Shown here piece after piece: positions 1 to 8,608 of a DNA stretch of 64,000 nucleotides; within the stretch, counting starts at the first letter, position 1; every line of letters begins with the position of its first letter. Made by a program: the position numbers and the translations under genes. Location of the stretch: positions 1 to 64,000 of the forward strand of contig JABILI010000077.1 in assembly GCA_018654575.1 (NCBI GenBank), in the 5' to 3' direction. This DNA comes from Porticoccaceae bacterium. Its GTDB lineage: Bacteria; Pseudomonadota; Gammaproteobacteria; Pseudomonadales; Porticoccaceae. Below the pieces are notes generated by a model. The model had not been told where the DNA came from, did not search any database, and saw nothing but the letters and a program-made list of their open reading frames with translations.

Positions 1-217
1 CAGATTTTTTCTCGCTTCCTGCTTTTCTTTCTTTGTCTGCGGTTTTCAATAATTCTCCAGACGTGTATAAGAAAAATCCTGCTGCCTCACTAACGTTTTT
101 ACAGTCTTCGCTCTTCCAAAATCCTGTATCACCTTCTTCAGCCTCTACGCATGCCGAGGTGGAAAGAAACAAAGTTAACACACAGAAGATGGGGGTAAAT
201 TTATTAAGAATGTTCAT
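1..217 (-). CDS. Exported protein, N-terminal part only (cut by window edge)
   Basis: An open frame on the minus strand runs from an ATG at 217 to the window edge without a stop (72 codons). The first ~23 residues form a signal peptide: MNILNK, a hydrophobic core, then STSAC. The cysteine could be a lipidation site, but the -3 residue is Thr instead of the usual Leu, so a plain signal peptide is also possible. The mature part is acidic and then lysine-rich. The Shine-Dalgarno is weak. I do not recognise the family; the C-terminus lies outside the window. Confidence 0.55.
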   Translation of the reverse strand, partial: MNILNKFTPIFCVLTLFLSTSACVEAEEGDTGFWKSEDCKNVSEAAGFFLYTSGELLKTADKERKAGSEKKS

Positions 218-491
218 ATCTAATTCAACATTATCTAAATGAGAGATTTAGAGTCTATACCGAATAGAAGGACTTATGAAGTGTTGGGGTGTCTAGTCCC
301 TTGTATCACCCACAGTAAGAAAAAGGAGATAGGGGGTGATTGATTATTTCTCGCAGTAGGACATATCAATATTCCACTGCATACCATTTTTATAACATTC
401 TTGAGGTCATTTAGAAATGATAGAAATGTTGGTCAATAGTTTATTTACAGATATAGATTTCATTAATGCTATAAACGAATAGGGATACACA

Positions 492-995
492 ATGAAAACC
501 CAAAGACTGAAATTAATATTTTCGTTGAGTTTGGTGCTTGCATTAGGCGCATGTGCAACCTCACAACATGGCAATACAAAAATTGACGATTTTGGCAAAT
601 ATATGCAGATCCAAATTAATGATTCTGATAAAAGAGATGTATATCTCACCTTTGGTCAACCTCACTACGTTGCATATGACTCTGATGGTAAATCGATTTG
701 GTCGTATAAGAGATTAAATTTGACTCCATCAGGGTGGAGTTATGTGCCAGTGTGGGGTTTACTTTTTGGAGGGATGAACAAAGAGGAAAAAGTTGCATAT
801 TTTGAATTCTCGCAAGAAGGCTTACTCAAGAATATCTCAAGTAAGGATAGCTCAGGCTATGTAAATAGCTGGGTAGGTATTGCTGGAGGCGGCGTAAATG
901 ATGACAAACCTGAGAATGCAACGTCGATTAAAGAAGAAATGGAAGAAAATTCATTGCCGTACGATAAGGCAAAAGATCCAAGTACCTATGACTAG
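492..995 (+). CDS. SmpA/OmlA-type outer-membrane lipoprotein
   Basis: A 167-residue lipoprotein. The signal peptide ends in a good lipobox (LALGAC, Cys21). Residues ~45–75 carry the pattern of the SmpA/OmlA (BamE-like) fold: a helix, 'TFGQPHYVAYDSDG', then 'IWSYKR', the usual V..fG.P......G...W.Y signature. The C-terminal ~30 residues are charged and probably disordered. An AGGGA ribosome site lies 6 nt before the ATG. It is not BamE itself, because the context (fur/smpB) is missing and the tail differs. The job is likely outer-membrane or envelope related; no partner is visible nearby. Confidence 0.7.
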   Translation: MKTQRLKLIFSLSLVLALGACATSQHGNTKIDDFGKYMQIQINDSDKRDVYLTFGQPHYVAYDSDGKSIWSYKRLNLTPSGWSYVPVWGLLFGGMNKEEKVAYFEFSQEGLLKNISSKDSSGYVNSWVGIAGGGVNDDKPENATSIKEEMEENSLPYDKAKDPSTYD

Positions 996-1238
996 AGTCA
1001 TGACTTGGAATTGTTGGTTAAGTATTTGCATAAAGTTAATAACCTCCACTGCAAAACTTGCGGAACTGCTTGATCTATCTAAAACTAAGTTCGAACTAAT
1101 ACTAACAAGAGGCTCAGGTTATAAAAGCCCTGCTCGCTTTCCCTAAACCCTCCCCACAGCCTTTACCTCACCGTGATAGGTGTCATACTGAGGGGTAGGT
1201 GTCCGAACGCCGCGGGGCGCATGTGTCCAGAGCTGCGG

Positions 1239-2171
1239 CTAAGGCTCACGTAATAGCAAAGTGCCGCAAAGTAACTGCACAGTAACGCCGATTGCAATCA
1301 GTGCTCCGGCGCTCAACTGAATGAGAAGCGGTAGGTCGGCGACAGACAAAACGACGATAAAGAAACCGTGCCATAGATACGAGATCCATTGAATCTCACG
1401 ATCTCGGGTACCTCTGAACTGCGGTTGACCCGAGGCCACAATGACACAACCTATGACGAGGAAGAGAATCAAAATGATACCGTCACTGAGTCCCACAAAG
1501 TGAAGGGCGTGATAGGGTATGAACAGCACGAACCCTAAGAGTAGGGTTTTGACCGAAACTACCACTACTTCTGCGTTGAAATGCAGTAAGGATGTTGGTT
1601 GCTCACCACGCTGTCGATCTCGCCGAGCGATCAACCAACACAATGCGCCGTGGAACAAAAACATCCAAAGAGTCGAACTATAGGGCACGCCAAGCCACCT
1701 AGACTCCGTGGTCAGGTGATCCTTCCAAATCCACCACGGCATCTCAGGGCCTATCAGATCGTAAGGCGTGTACATGGCCACTGCCAAGAGCCCGCATACT
1801 GCCGCTTCAGGGATCGGGGTGAGGCTGAGTCGGCGGGCGAAGTGCAGACAGGTATACACCACAGTGTGGTACACAAAGGTAATATAGAGCGGCAGTTTAT
1901 GGTGATACAGCATGACGCTAAAGCGCTCGTGACCAAAATTATCGACATAGTTGTAGGTGATGACCTCAAGTACCACCGCGTAGACTAGGATACTGAGCCA
2001 TGCGAACAAGGATCGTTGGTCGCCTGCTTTGAGTGCCTTGAGGACATGAACCAAGGTCAGCAGCCAGCAGGCGAATAAAGTGATTTCGATCAGTCCATTA
2101 CTGAGCGGATTACTCGCAGGATTAAATAACTCCAACATCGGCAAGCTCGTATCGACAACGGGTAACTTCAT
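1239..2171 (-). CDS. Polytopic membrane protein of unknown function, partner of the hydroxylase-like gene
   Basis: 310 residues with about eight hydrophobic segments, so an inner-membrane protein. I do not recognise the family with confidence. Visible conserved-looking motifs are 'YHHKLPLYI' (~88–96), 'YDLIGPEMPWWIW' (~135–147), 'LGVPYSS..W' (~158–167) and 'PYHALHF' (~218). The D..G...W.W...GVP..S..W pattern recalls carotenoid-pathway membrane proteins of the CruF/DUF422 type, but that is only a resemblance. It starts inside the stop of the upstream hydroxylase-like gene (4-bp ATGA overlap), so the two are translationally coupled and probably act on the same membrane lipid. Confidence 0.6.
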   Translation of the reverse strand: MKLPVVDTSLPMLELFNPASNPLSNGLIEITLFACWLLTLVHVLKALKAGDQRSLFAWLSILVYAVVLEVITYNYVDNFGHERFSVMLYHHKLPLYITFVYHTVVYTCLHFARRLSLTPIPEAAVCGLLAVAMYTPYDLIGPEMPWWIWKDHLTTESRWLGVPYSSTLWMFLFHGALCWLIARRDRQRGEQPTSLLHFNAEVVVVSVKTLLLGFVLFIPYHALHFVGLSDGIILILFLVIGCVIVASGQPQFRGTRDREIQWISYLWHGFFIVVLSVADLPLLIQLSAGALIAIGVTVQLLCGTLLLREP

Positions 2172-3064
2172 GAGCTAGTTTCCAGTGAAACAACGGGCGT
2201 CGATTGGCTCTCGGGTTGGGATCGACGTTTCCGCTTCTTTTCAAGTCGCGCCAAAGAGCGTGCCTTGATAGGCCCGGCAGCGTAGCTAAGCCGGCTGGCA
2301 TGAGAGTGTTCGCTTTGATCTTCCACAAAGCTCTCCTCACCGTAACTGAGTTCCTCGCTACGCCAAGTGCCAAAGAGGTGATCCCACCAATGAATGGTTT
2401 GGGCAAAGTTCACATGGAAATAAGTATGGTGGTCATCGTGAAATGCGGCGGGCCCCTGCCAAGGAAGCACCATGCCAAAGCGAATCCCCGAATGGTCAAT
2501 TAGCGATACGCTGTGCTGATACAGCAACACGGCGATCACACCCCCCGGATGCAAAGGAACCAAGAAGATCGGGGCTAGGGTAATCGCTTGAAAGGTAAGG
2601 GTCTCAAAAGGGTGCGAAGCGATCGCCGTGAATGCACTCGGCGTTCGGTAGCGATGATGAAACCGATGGACGAACTTGTAGAGGCCTTTACGGTGCATCC
2701 AGCGATGAGCCCAATACAGACTGAAATCACCAACAATGAAAAATACCACGGTCGAGAGAATCGTGTAGACCCAGCCATATTGAGCGACGTCAAAGTAGAG
2801 CATGCTGAAACCACCCGTTTTGACATGGTAGTATAAAACACCGCTGACCATGGAAACTGTGACCATATTGAGGGTGCCAAGCCGGCGCTCTTCCTTCACC
2901 AAACGTTTCGGTGCCCAGCGATCAGGCTGCACTTTCCACAGTTCAGGTTCGTGTTGGCGCTGTTTGTAGTAGAGCGCGTCGAGAATCAGAGACGGTACCC
3001 AATAAATGAAAATTCCACCGCTCACGGTAATCGCCATGCACTTGAGCAACAAAAGCCAATCCAC
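2168..3064 (-). CDS. Fatty acid hydroxylase / sterol desaturase superfamily membrane di-iron protein
   Basis: 298 residues with an N-terminal transmembrane segment, two or three more, and the histidine clusters of the FA-hydroxylase superfamily: H120xxxH124, H133xxHH137, H151, H191 and H209xxHH213. These bind two irons and hydroxylate or desaturate a lipid at the membrane face. A basic, Ser-rich tail follows residue ~265. The substrate cannot be told from sequence; carotenoid, fatty acid, sterol or hopanoid are all possible. It is the first gene of a two-gene unit with the coupled membrane protein downstream. A purine-rich AGGAGG-like ribosome site precedes the ATG. Confidence 0.85.
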   Translation of the reverse strand: MDWLLLLKCMAITVSGGIFIYWVPSLILDALYYKQRQHEPELWKVQPDRWAPKRLVKEERRLGTLNMVTVSMVSGVLYYHVKTGGFSMLYFDVAQYGWVYTILSTVVFFIVGDFSLYWAHRWMHRKGLYKFVHRFHHRYRTPSAFTAIASHPFETLTFQAITLAPIFLVPLHPGGVIAVLLYQHSVSLIDHSGIRFGMVLPWQGPAAFHDDHHTYFHVNFAQTIHWWDHLFGTWRSEELSYGEESFVEDQSEHSHASRLSYAAGPIKARSLARLEKKRKRRSQPESQSTPVVSLETSS

Positions 3065-3413
3065 TACATTCCTCCTAAAGTGTACCCACCAAGGGTTATT
3101 TGCAATTCACAGCTACTCACTGGCGTACTAAGGTCAATGCTTGAGTGTACTCGACTAATGATTATATGCAATTGAAGGCTTTTAAGATTCAGTCACCTCG
3201 ATACTGTATAACCCAATGGAACCAGTTATATCAAACAATAAACAAAGAGTGATTATCGTTTCTGCGAACTTTGAAGGCATAATAGTGCGACACAAAATCA
3301 CGTTGTAGATGCGGCAAACCCCCATGTTTAATATTGCTAATGAGGGTGCATCTTAAAATTGGCCGGTCGAAGGTCAGCGTGGCAATATGTACATTAATCT
3401 GGGAAGCTAAACT
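3065..3413. other. Divergent intergenic region between hydroxylase unit and dmdA-like gene
   Basis: A 349-bp gap that must hold the promoters of both flanking units. I see no RNA gene, strong hairpin or recognisable operator. A short minus-strand frame overlapping it and the 5' end of the next gene has no family features. A GGGAAG ribosome site sits 7–8 nt before the ATG at 3414. Confidence 0.5.
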
Positions 3414-4556
3414 ATGAAAGCACATGGCCTCAATCCTCGTATTCGAAAATCCCCCTATTTTCAATCGACGCTAAAATATGGTGCAACCGAGTTCCACCCG
3501 TATAACGGCATGTGGATGCCAGTTGGCTATGACACACCGATAAACGAGTACTGGAACACAATCGAGCGCGCGGGGCTTTGGGATGTCGGAGTACAACGCT
3601 GCGTGGCAATATCTGGACCTGATGCCGAACAATTTATGGCCATGCTGACGCCGCGCGATATCAGCAAGATTAAGGTTGGACAATGCCGTTACATCCTTAT
3701 GACTAATCAAGAAGGTGGTGTTCTCAATGATCCTGTAATGATGCGCATGGCAGCGGACACATTTTGGCTCTCCACTGCCGACAGCGATATGTATCTGTGG
3801 GCTAAGGGTGTTGCCTGTTTTTCTGGTCACGATGTGAACATCGACACGCCTGCCGTTTACCCACTGCAAATTCAAGGGCCACGCTCACCCTTTATTGTCT
3901 CCACCCTTTTTGGTGATGGCGTACTCGATCTTCAGTACTACGACTGGATGAAGGCCGACATTAATGGCATTAATGTCATTATTTCGCGCACGGGTTATAG
4001 CTCTGAAGTTGGATTTGAAATTTACATACTGGGTTATGAGAGGGGTGATGAGCTCTATGAAGCTATTATGCAAGCAGGCAAACCCTTTGAGCTTGCGCCT
4101 GGCTCTCCCAACCGTATTCGTCGCATCGAAGGCGGCGTACTGGACTATGGGTCTGATATTTTGGTGCATAACAACCCTCTTGAGCTTGGGTTGGAGCGCC
4201 TGATCGATTTCGATAAGCCCGACTTTATTGGCAAGGCTGCCTTAGAGAAAATTCGTGATGATGGCATTAAACGAAAGATGGTGGGTGTCTTTATGGATGG
4301 CGATATTTTTCAGAAAAATAACGAACACCGATGGTCAGTTTTTGATACCTCTAAAAGAGTCGGTGAAGTCACTTCAGCTGTGTATTCACCAAGACTCGAA
4401 CGAAATATCGGATTTGCCCTGCTGGATATAGCCTATGACACAATCGGTACAGAGTTGGTGGTAGAAACACCAGAAGGTAGTCGCAACCTAAGTGTTACGT
4501 CCCTTCCGTTCATCGATCCAGAGAAAAAAATACCACGCCAATCCTTAAGAGATTAA
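3414..4556 (+). CDS. dmdA: DmdA-like tetrahydrofolate-dependent demethylase (GcvT superfamily)
   Basis: 380 residues, the normal length of DMSP demethylase DmdA, which moves a methyl group from dimethylsulfoniopropionate to tetrahydrofolate. The N-terminus (LNPRIRKSPYFQS..YG...F..YN.M..P) matches the DmdA pattern RxxRxTPF...VYNHMLLP. 'WDVGVQR' (56–62), 'LTPRDISKIKVGQCRY' (78–93), 'GGVLNDPV' (101–108), 'GFEIY' (200–204) and 'SPNRIRRIEGGVLDYG' (231–246) align by eye with DmdA features. Generic GcvT-like paralogues share much of this, so DMSP specificity is an inference. It is a monocistronic gene, convergent with the peptidase 22 bp downstream. Confidence 0.6.
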   Translation: MKAHGLNPRIRKSPYFQSTLKYGATEFHPYNGMWMPVGYDTPINEYWNTIERAGLWDVGVQRCVAISGPDAEQFMAMLTPRDISKIKVGQCRYILMTNQEGGVLNDPVMMRMAADTFWLSTADSDMYLWAKGVACFSGHDVNIDTPAVYPLQIQGPRSPFIVSTLFGDGVLDLQYYDWMKADINGINVIISRTGYSSEVGFEIYILGYERGDELYEAIMQAGKPFELAPGSPNRIRRIEGGVLDYGSDILVHNNPLELGLERLIDFDKPDFIGKAALEKIRDDGIKRKMVGVFMDGDIFQKNNEHRWSVFDTSKRVGEVTSAVYSPRLERNIGFALLDIAYDTIGTELVVETPEGSRNLSVTSLPFIDPEKKIPRQSLRD

Positions 4557-4578
4557 AATCGGATTCGACGTTGGAGAT

Positions 4579-5859
4579 TTATTCCTTAACCTCAGCGCCC
4601 GTCAACTGCGCGACCGCAGACAGAGTGGTTTGAGCGGCATTTAGACCCAATCTAAAATCTTTATCACTAAAGGTTGTCCAGATATCAAGCGGTGTATGCC
4701 AGGTTGGATTCCAGCCAGCGCCCGTATGAGCACCTCGCTCATTTTCTCGCAGACTAATGGCCGGAACGATATTCATAAAGGGTGTGGAATCAGTGTTGGT
4801 CATGTGCGGCCCCACTGTGGCGGGGTAATCTGTGTTGTAGACATCCGCCGCTGCTTTGAATACAAAGGCTAACCTCATGGACTGCTCTGCCAGATCTGAA
4901 TTAGATTGGAACTCAATATTTACATCAGCCTCTGGCCGCTGTTCTGCGCTCACTGACCCGTCAGCCCGGGGCGCACCATGGTCCCATAGCATCATGTCAT
5001 GTTGAATCATCCCCAACCAACGAGGTTCAGGGTATAGTCCAGAACCAACCGGATTCTCGATACCCTGTAAATTTTGGCGTTGTTCAACATATGCCTTAGA
5101 CCCATTCAGCCCAGTCTCTTCATTATTCCAAAGCGCAAAACGAATAGAGCGCTCAGTGGTGACATCAGCCGCATTGAATATACGCGCTAGCTCCATCACT
5201 AAGGCTGTTCCGGAACCATCATCATTGACGGCTTCGTTAACACCATGACCGTCCATATGAGCACCGATGATGTACATTTCTTCTGGGTGGGTAGTGCCAA
5301 CCTTAGTGCAATACACTTGTTGCCGTTCACCATTAACTGGTTCCTCTACATTAAGGGACTGAATTCGCTGATAGGGTTGAGCCGTCAAATCTCGGTTAAC
5401 ACTGGTTTCAGCTCGATAACCATAAACCGATGCACCGCCAGGACCACTGCCATTACGACCCACAGCACCACCGGTTGTTGTCTGCAGTTGTGCTGGATCA
5501 TTGATGACAGGTTTGCGGATTCTAGGTGCTCGAGGCTCAGGATTAAAGGTATAGGTTATACGTTCAATATTCTCACAACCAACCGCACGCAGCTGATGCT
5601 CTATCCAATTGATCGCGCTGCGATTGCGAGCGGTACCTTCCCGACGATCGCCAAATTGAGTAAGACCTTTAAGTGTAGTTTTATATCTATCCAGAGTTAA
5701 CCGATCAACCAACGTCTTGGTTGAATCATCACTTGGATGAGCCTCTGAGCTTGCCCCATTAACGAACAATATGAGGAATGCGCATCCCAGAAAAGCTGTT
5801 GTATAGATATGCTTAGTCTTTCCCGAAAGACGAATAGTCTTATCATTTAAATCAGGCAT
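4579..5859 (-). CDS. Exported M28-family zinc peptidase
   Basis: About 426 residues. The signal peptide follows a charged N-terminus and ends near NGASSEA. M28 zinc ligands are visible: 'GAHMDGHG', 'NDDGSGTA', 'WNNEETG' (catalytic Glu plus ligand), 'QHD' and 'WHTPLD'. The family comprises di-zinc aminopeptidases/carboxypeptidases, so it likely trims peptides in the periplasm or outside. The start was chosen at the ATG at 5859: an AGGAG at 5868–5872 is 8 nt away, against only 2 nt for the ATG at 5865. It is divergent from the large metallopeptidase gene, suggesting joint use in protein scavenging. Confidence 0.85.
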   Translation of the reverse strand: MPDLNDKTIRLSGKTKHIYTTAFLGCAFLILFVNGASSEAHPSDDSTKTLVDRLTLDRYKTTLKGLTQFGDRREGTARNRSAINWIEHQLRAVGCENIERITYTFNPEPRAPRIRKPVINDPAQLQTTTGGAVGRNGSGPGGASVYGYRAETSVNRDLTAQPYQRIQSLNVEEPVNGERQQVYCTKVGTTHPEEMYIIGAHMDGHGVNEAVNDDGSGTALVMELARIFNAADVTTERSIRFALWNNEETGLNGSKAYVEQRQNLQGIENPVGSGLYPEPRWLGMIQHDMMLWDHGAPRADGSVSAEQRPEADVNIEFQSNSDLAEQSMRLAFVFKAAADVYNTDYPATVGPHMTNTDSTPFMNIVPAISLRENERGAHTGAGWNPTWHTPLDIWTTFSDKDFRLGLNAAQTTLSAVAQLTGAEVKE

Positions 5860-6048
5860 AACCATGACTCCTTTTTAAAGCCTAATTTTTACCTAGAGAT
5901 TCAGTGTAAGCCGTTAGCCTGGCAATGCGAAATTATGAGCCCACCAGTAACCTAACGCAATGATGCTTCCCACCACACTTAGTTTTGTTTATTCTTGCGT
6001 TGCGCGCTAAAAAATGCCGCAATGCTTAAGTTATGAATCACCCAAACC

Positions 6049-8517
6049 ATGGATACGCACTCTATGAATCATCTTTTTTTTGCTCTTGTACTTTGTCTAA
6101 GCTTTTCCAACGTTGCCTATGGGGATGAAATAGATCTTGATGAGTTAATTAAAAAAGAAGGTTTCATTGATTTTTATGTGGACGAAGATCAAGGCAAACT
6201 CTATCTAGCAATTGACAAACTTAACCAAGACTTTCTGTATTTAAGTGCACTCACATCAGGTGTTGGGTCTAATGATATTGGGTTAGACCGCGGCCAGTTA
6301 GGTGGCACTAGAGTCGTGGCATTCAGAAAAACCGGCAATAAAGTATTCTTGGTGCACAAAAATATGGCTTTTCGTGCCTCCTCTGACAATCCCGATGAGG
6401 TGCAATCGATACAAGATGCTTTTGCAGAGTCAGTTCTATGGGGTTTTGATATATTGCAAAAAGATGGAGAGAGTCTAATTGTTGAGGCAACGAAGTTTTA
6501 CTTACAGGACACTCATGGCGTAGCCCAACGATTAAGTCGCAGCGATCAAGGGACCTATAAGCCCGATTCAAGCCGGTCCGGATTGCACTTTCCAATGGTC
6601 AAAAATTTTCCAAAAAATACCGAGGTTGAAGCTACCATCACCCTCACCGGAAAGGCCACAGGGAAGTCGATTAAATCGGTAGTACCAACCCCAAATGCAG
6701 TTACAGTGCGCCAACGTCATTCTTTTGTGCAACTGCCTGATGACCAGTACACACCCAGGGTATTTGACCCCCGAGCAGGATTTAACAGGGTCACGTTTAT
6801 GGATTTTGCAGCACCCATTGCCGACCCTATTAACAAGCGTTATATCACTCGTCACAGGTTAATCAAAAAAGACCCCAGTTCAACGCTCTCTGAAGCTGTA
6901 GAGCCCATCGTCTATTATCTTGATCGCGGCACGCCCGAGCCGGTTAAGTCAGCCTTATTAGATGGGGGAAATTGGTGGAGCCAAGCATTTGAGGCCGCCG
7001 GATTTAAAAACGCATTCCGCGTCGAAATCGCTCCGCCAGGCATGGATTTTCTCGACGTTCGTTACAATGTTATTCAATGGGTGCATCGTTCAACCCGCGG
7101 CTGGTCTTATGGCGCTAGTGTGCGAGATCCTAGGACTGGAGAAATTTTAAAGGGCCACGTATCTCTAGGATCATTGCGTGTTAGGCAAGATTATCTAATT
7201 GCCCAAGGTCTTTTACAGCCTTTTGAAGACGGTAAACCTACAGATAAACGAATGCTCGAACTGGCTGTAGCACGACTAAAACAATTGTCTGCTCATGAAA
7301 TTGGGCACACCATAGGACTAGCGCATAATTTTGCAGCCTCATCGGTTGGCAGGGCCTCGGTTATGGATTATCCCTACCCTCTCATTAAGCAGGATATTAA
7401 GGGAAATCTTGACTTAAATAGCGCTTACGATAACAAGATCGGTGTTTGGGATAAGTGGGCCATCACCTATGGCTATGGCTACCCACCTGAAGGTGTTGAT
7501 GAAACCTCATATTTAACGAAAGCATTACAAGATACCTATCACGCGGGCTATGAGTTTATTACAGATACAGACGCCCGAGACTCTAGCGGGGTGCATCCCA
7601 GGTCACATCTTTGGGACAATGGCGGTTCAGCGGCCGGCGAGCTAAAACGAATGCTAGCGCTGCGAGAGACCAGAATGGCTAGCTTTAATCTAAATGCAAT
7701 ACCTTTTGGCCAGCCTGAAGCCACCCTAGAAGAAGTCTTTGTGCCGCTCTACCTAATGCACCGCTATCAGCTAGAGGCCACCGCTAAACTCATTGGTGGA
7801 ATGGACTATAGCTACAAAATTAAAGGCGATAACCAACCGAATCAAAGCTGGATTACGGCTGCTATTCAACAAGAATCTCTGGATGCCGTGCTATTCGCTC
7901 TAGAGCCCAGTCAACTAAAAGTGCCAGAGCATGTTCTAGCCTTAATACCGCCAAGACCATTTGGTTATTCACGTAACAGGGAGACTTTCGCGTCGCGAAT
8001 GGGCCCTCTGTTTGACCCTATAGCGCCCGCAGAAAACATTGTAGATGTCGCTTTTAAGTTCCTGCTTGAAGGTGGCCGAGCTAACCGTGTTTACATACAA
8101 CAGCTTCAAGACAATAGCCTGTTTGGATTAAATGAACTACTACAGCAACTCAGCAGAGCAGTTTTTTCAGGTAAATCACTCGAAGGTATACCCGCCGAGA
8201 TAAAGATGATGACCCAAGCCAAACTGGTAGATTATTTGATTGTGCTGGCCAACAATCAAGAGATTTCAAATTCGGTGCGTGCAATAGTAAGAGGTCATTT
8301 AAAAGCACTCAGAGAGGGCGGTAAAAGCACGGGTTCTAGGGGGCTAATAGGCCTCGGGAGAACGAGCTCGGTATCTGGCATGCACGCGCAATATTTAGCC
8401 GATAAAATCCAGTCGTTTATTACTTTACCGCTGGAAATCAATCCTCAGAATCCCGTAAAGGTACCTGATGGTTCGCCGATTGGTATGGACAATATGACCT
8501 GTGACTTTGAGTATTAA
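6049..8517 (+). CDS. Exported zinc metallopeptidase, DUF4953/DUF5117 type
   Basis: 822 residues with a signal peptide ending VAYG. The second ATG at 6064 gives an equally good start, and neither has a strong ribosome site. The zinc site is H416EIGH420TIGLAH426 followed by 'SVMDYP' (Met-turn), the arrangement of extended HExxHxxxxxH metzincin-like peptidases. The N-terminal ~200 residues match the DUF5117-type domain and the centre the DUF4953 domain. Family members are large secreted peptidases of poorly known substrate. A hairpin terminator follows at 8548–8582. Confidence 0.85.
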   Translation: MDTHSMNHLFFALVLCLSFSNVAYGDEIDLDELIKKEGFIDFYVDEDQGKLYLAIDKLNQDFLYLSALTSGVGSNDIGLDRGQLGGTRVVAFRKTGNKVFLVHKNMAFRASSDNPDEVQSIQDAFAESVLWGFDILQKDGESLIVEATKFYLQDTHGVAQRLSRSDQGTYKPDSSRSGLHFPMVKNFPKNTEVEATITLTGKATGKSIKSVVPTPNAVTVRQRHSFVQLPDDQYTPRVFDPRAGFNRVTFMDFAAPIADPINKRYITRHRLIKKDPSSTLSEAVEPIVYYLDRGTPEPVKSALLDGGNWWSQAFEAAGFKNAFRVEIAPPGMDFLDVRYNVIQWVHRSTRGWSYGASVRDPRTGEILKGHVSLGSLRVRQDYLIAQGLLQPFEDGKPTDKRMLELAVARLKQLSAHEIGHTIGLAHNFAASSVGRASVMDYPYPLIKQDIKGNLDLNSAYDNKIGVWDKWAITYGYGYPPEGVDETSYLTKALQDTYHAGYEFITDTDARDSSGVHPRSHLWDNGGSAAGELKRMLALRETRMASFNLNAIPFGQPEATLEEVFVPLYLMHRYQLEATAKLIGGMDYSYKIKGDNQPNQSWITAAIQQESLDAVLFALEPSQLKVPEHVLALIPPRPFGYSRNRETFASRMGPLFDPIAPAENIVDVAFKFLLEGGRANRVYIQQLQDNSLFGLNELLQQLSRAVFSGKSLEGIPAEIKMMTQAKLVDYLIVLANNQEISNSVRAIVRGHLKALREGGKSTGSRGLIGLGRTSSVSGMHAQYLADKIQSFITLPLEINPQNPVKVPDGSPIGMDNMTCDFEY

Positions 8518-8547
8518 CACCAAAGGCACATGACTCAAACAATTTAT

Positions 8548-8582
8548 AAAAGGCAACTCTCGGTATACGAAAGTTGCCTTTT
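8548..8582. terminator. Bidirectional hairpin terminator
   Basis: An 11-bp perfect stem (AAAAGGCAACT at 8548–8558 with AGTTGCCTTTT at 8572–8582) around a 13-nt loop. It lies between the convergent metallopeptidase and sugar-permease genes, and the A/T tails on both arms let it work for both strands. Confidence 0.85.
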
Positions 8583-8608
8583 CTCAACTCAAACGGTGTA
8601 GCTGAAAT

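Noticed and set aside
305-340. 7-bp inverted repeat upstream of the lipoprotein gene
   Set aside because: Short arms and a long spacer; could be chance in A/T-rich DNA. Mentioned only as a weak relative of the 10073 repeat.
3231-3464. 77-codon minus-strand frame in the gap before dmdA
   Set aside because: No signal, motif or ribosome site; it overlaps the start of the DmdA-like gene.
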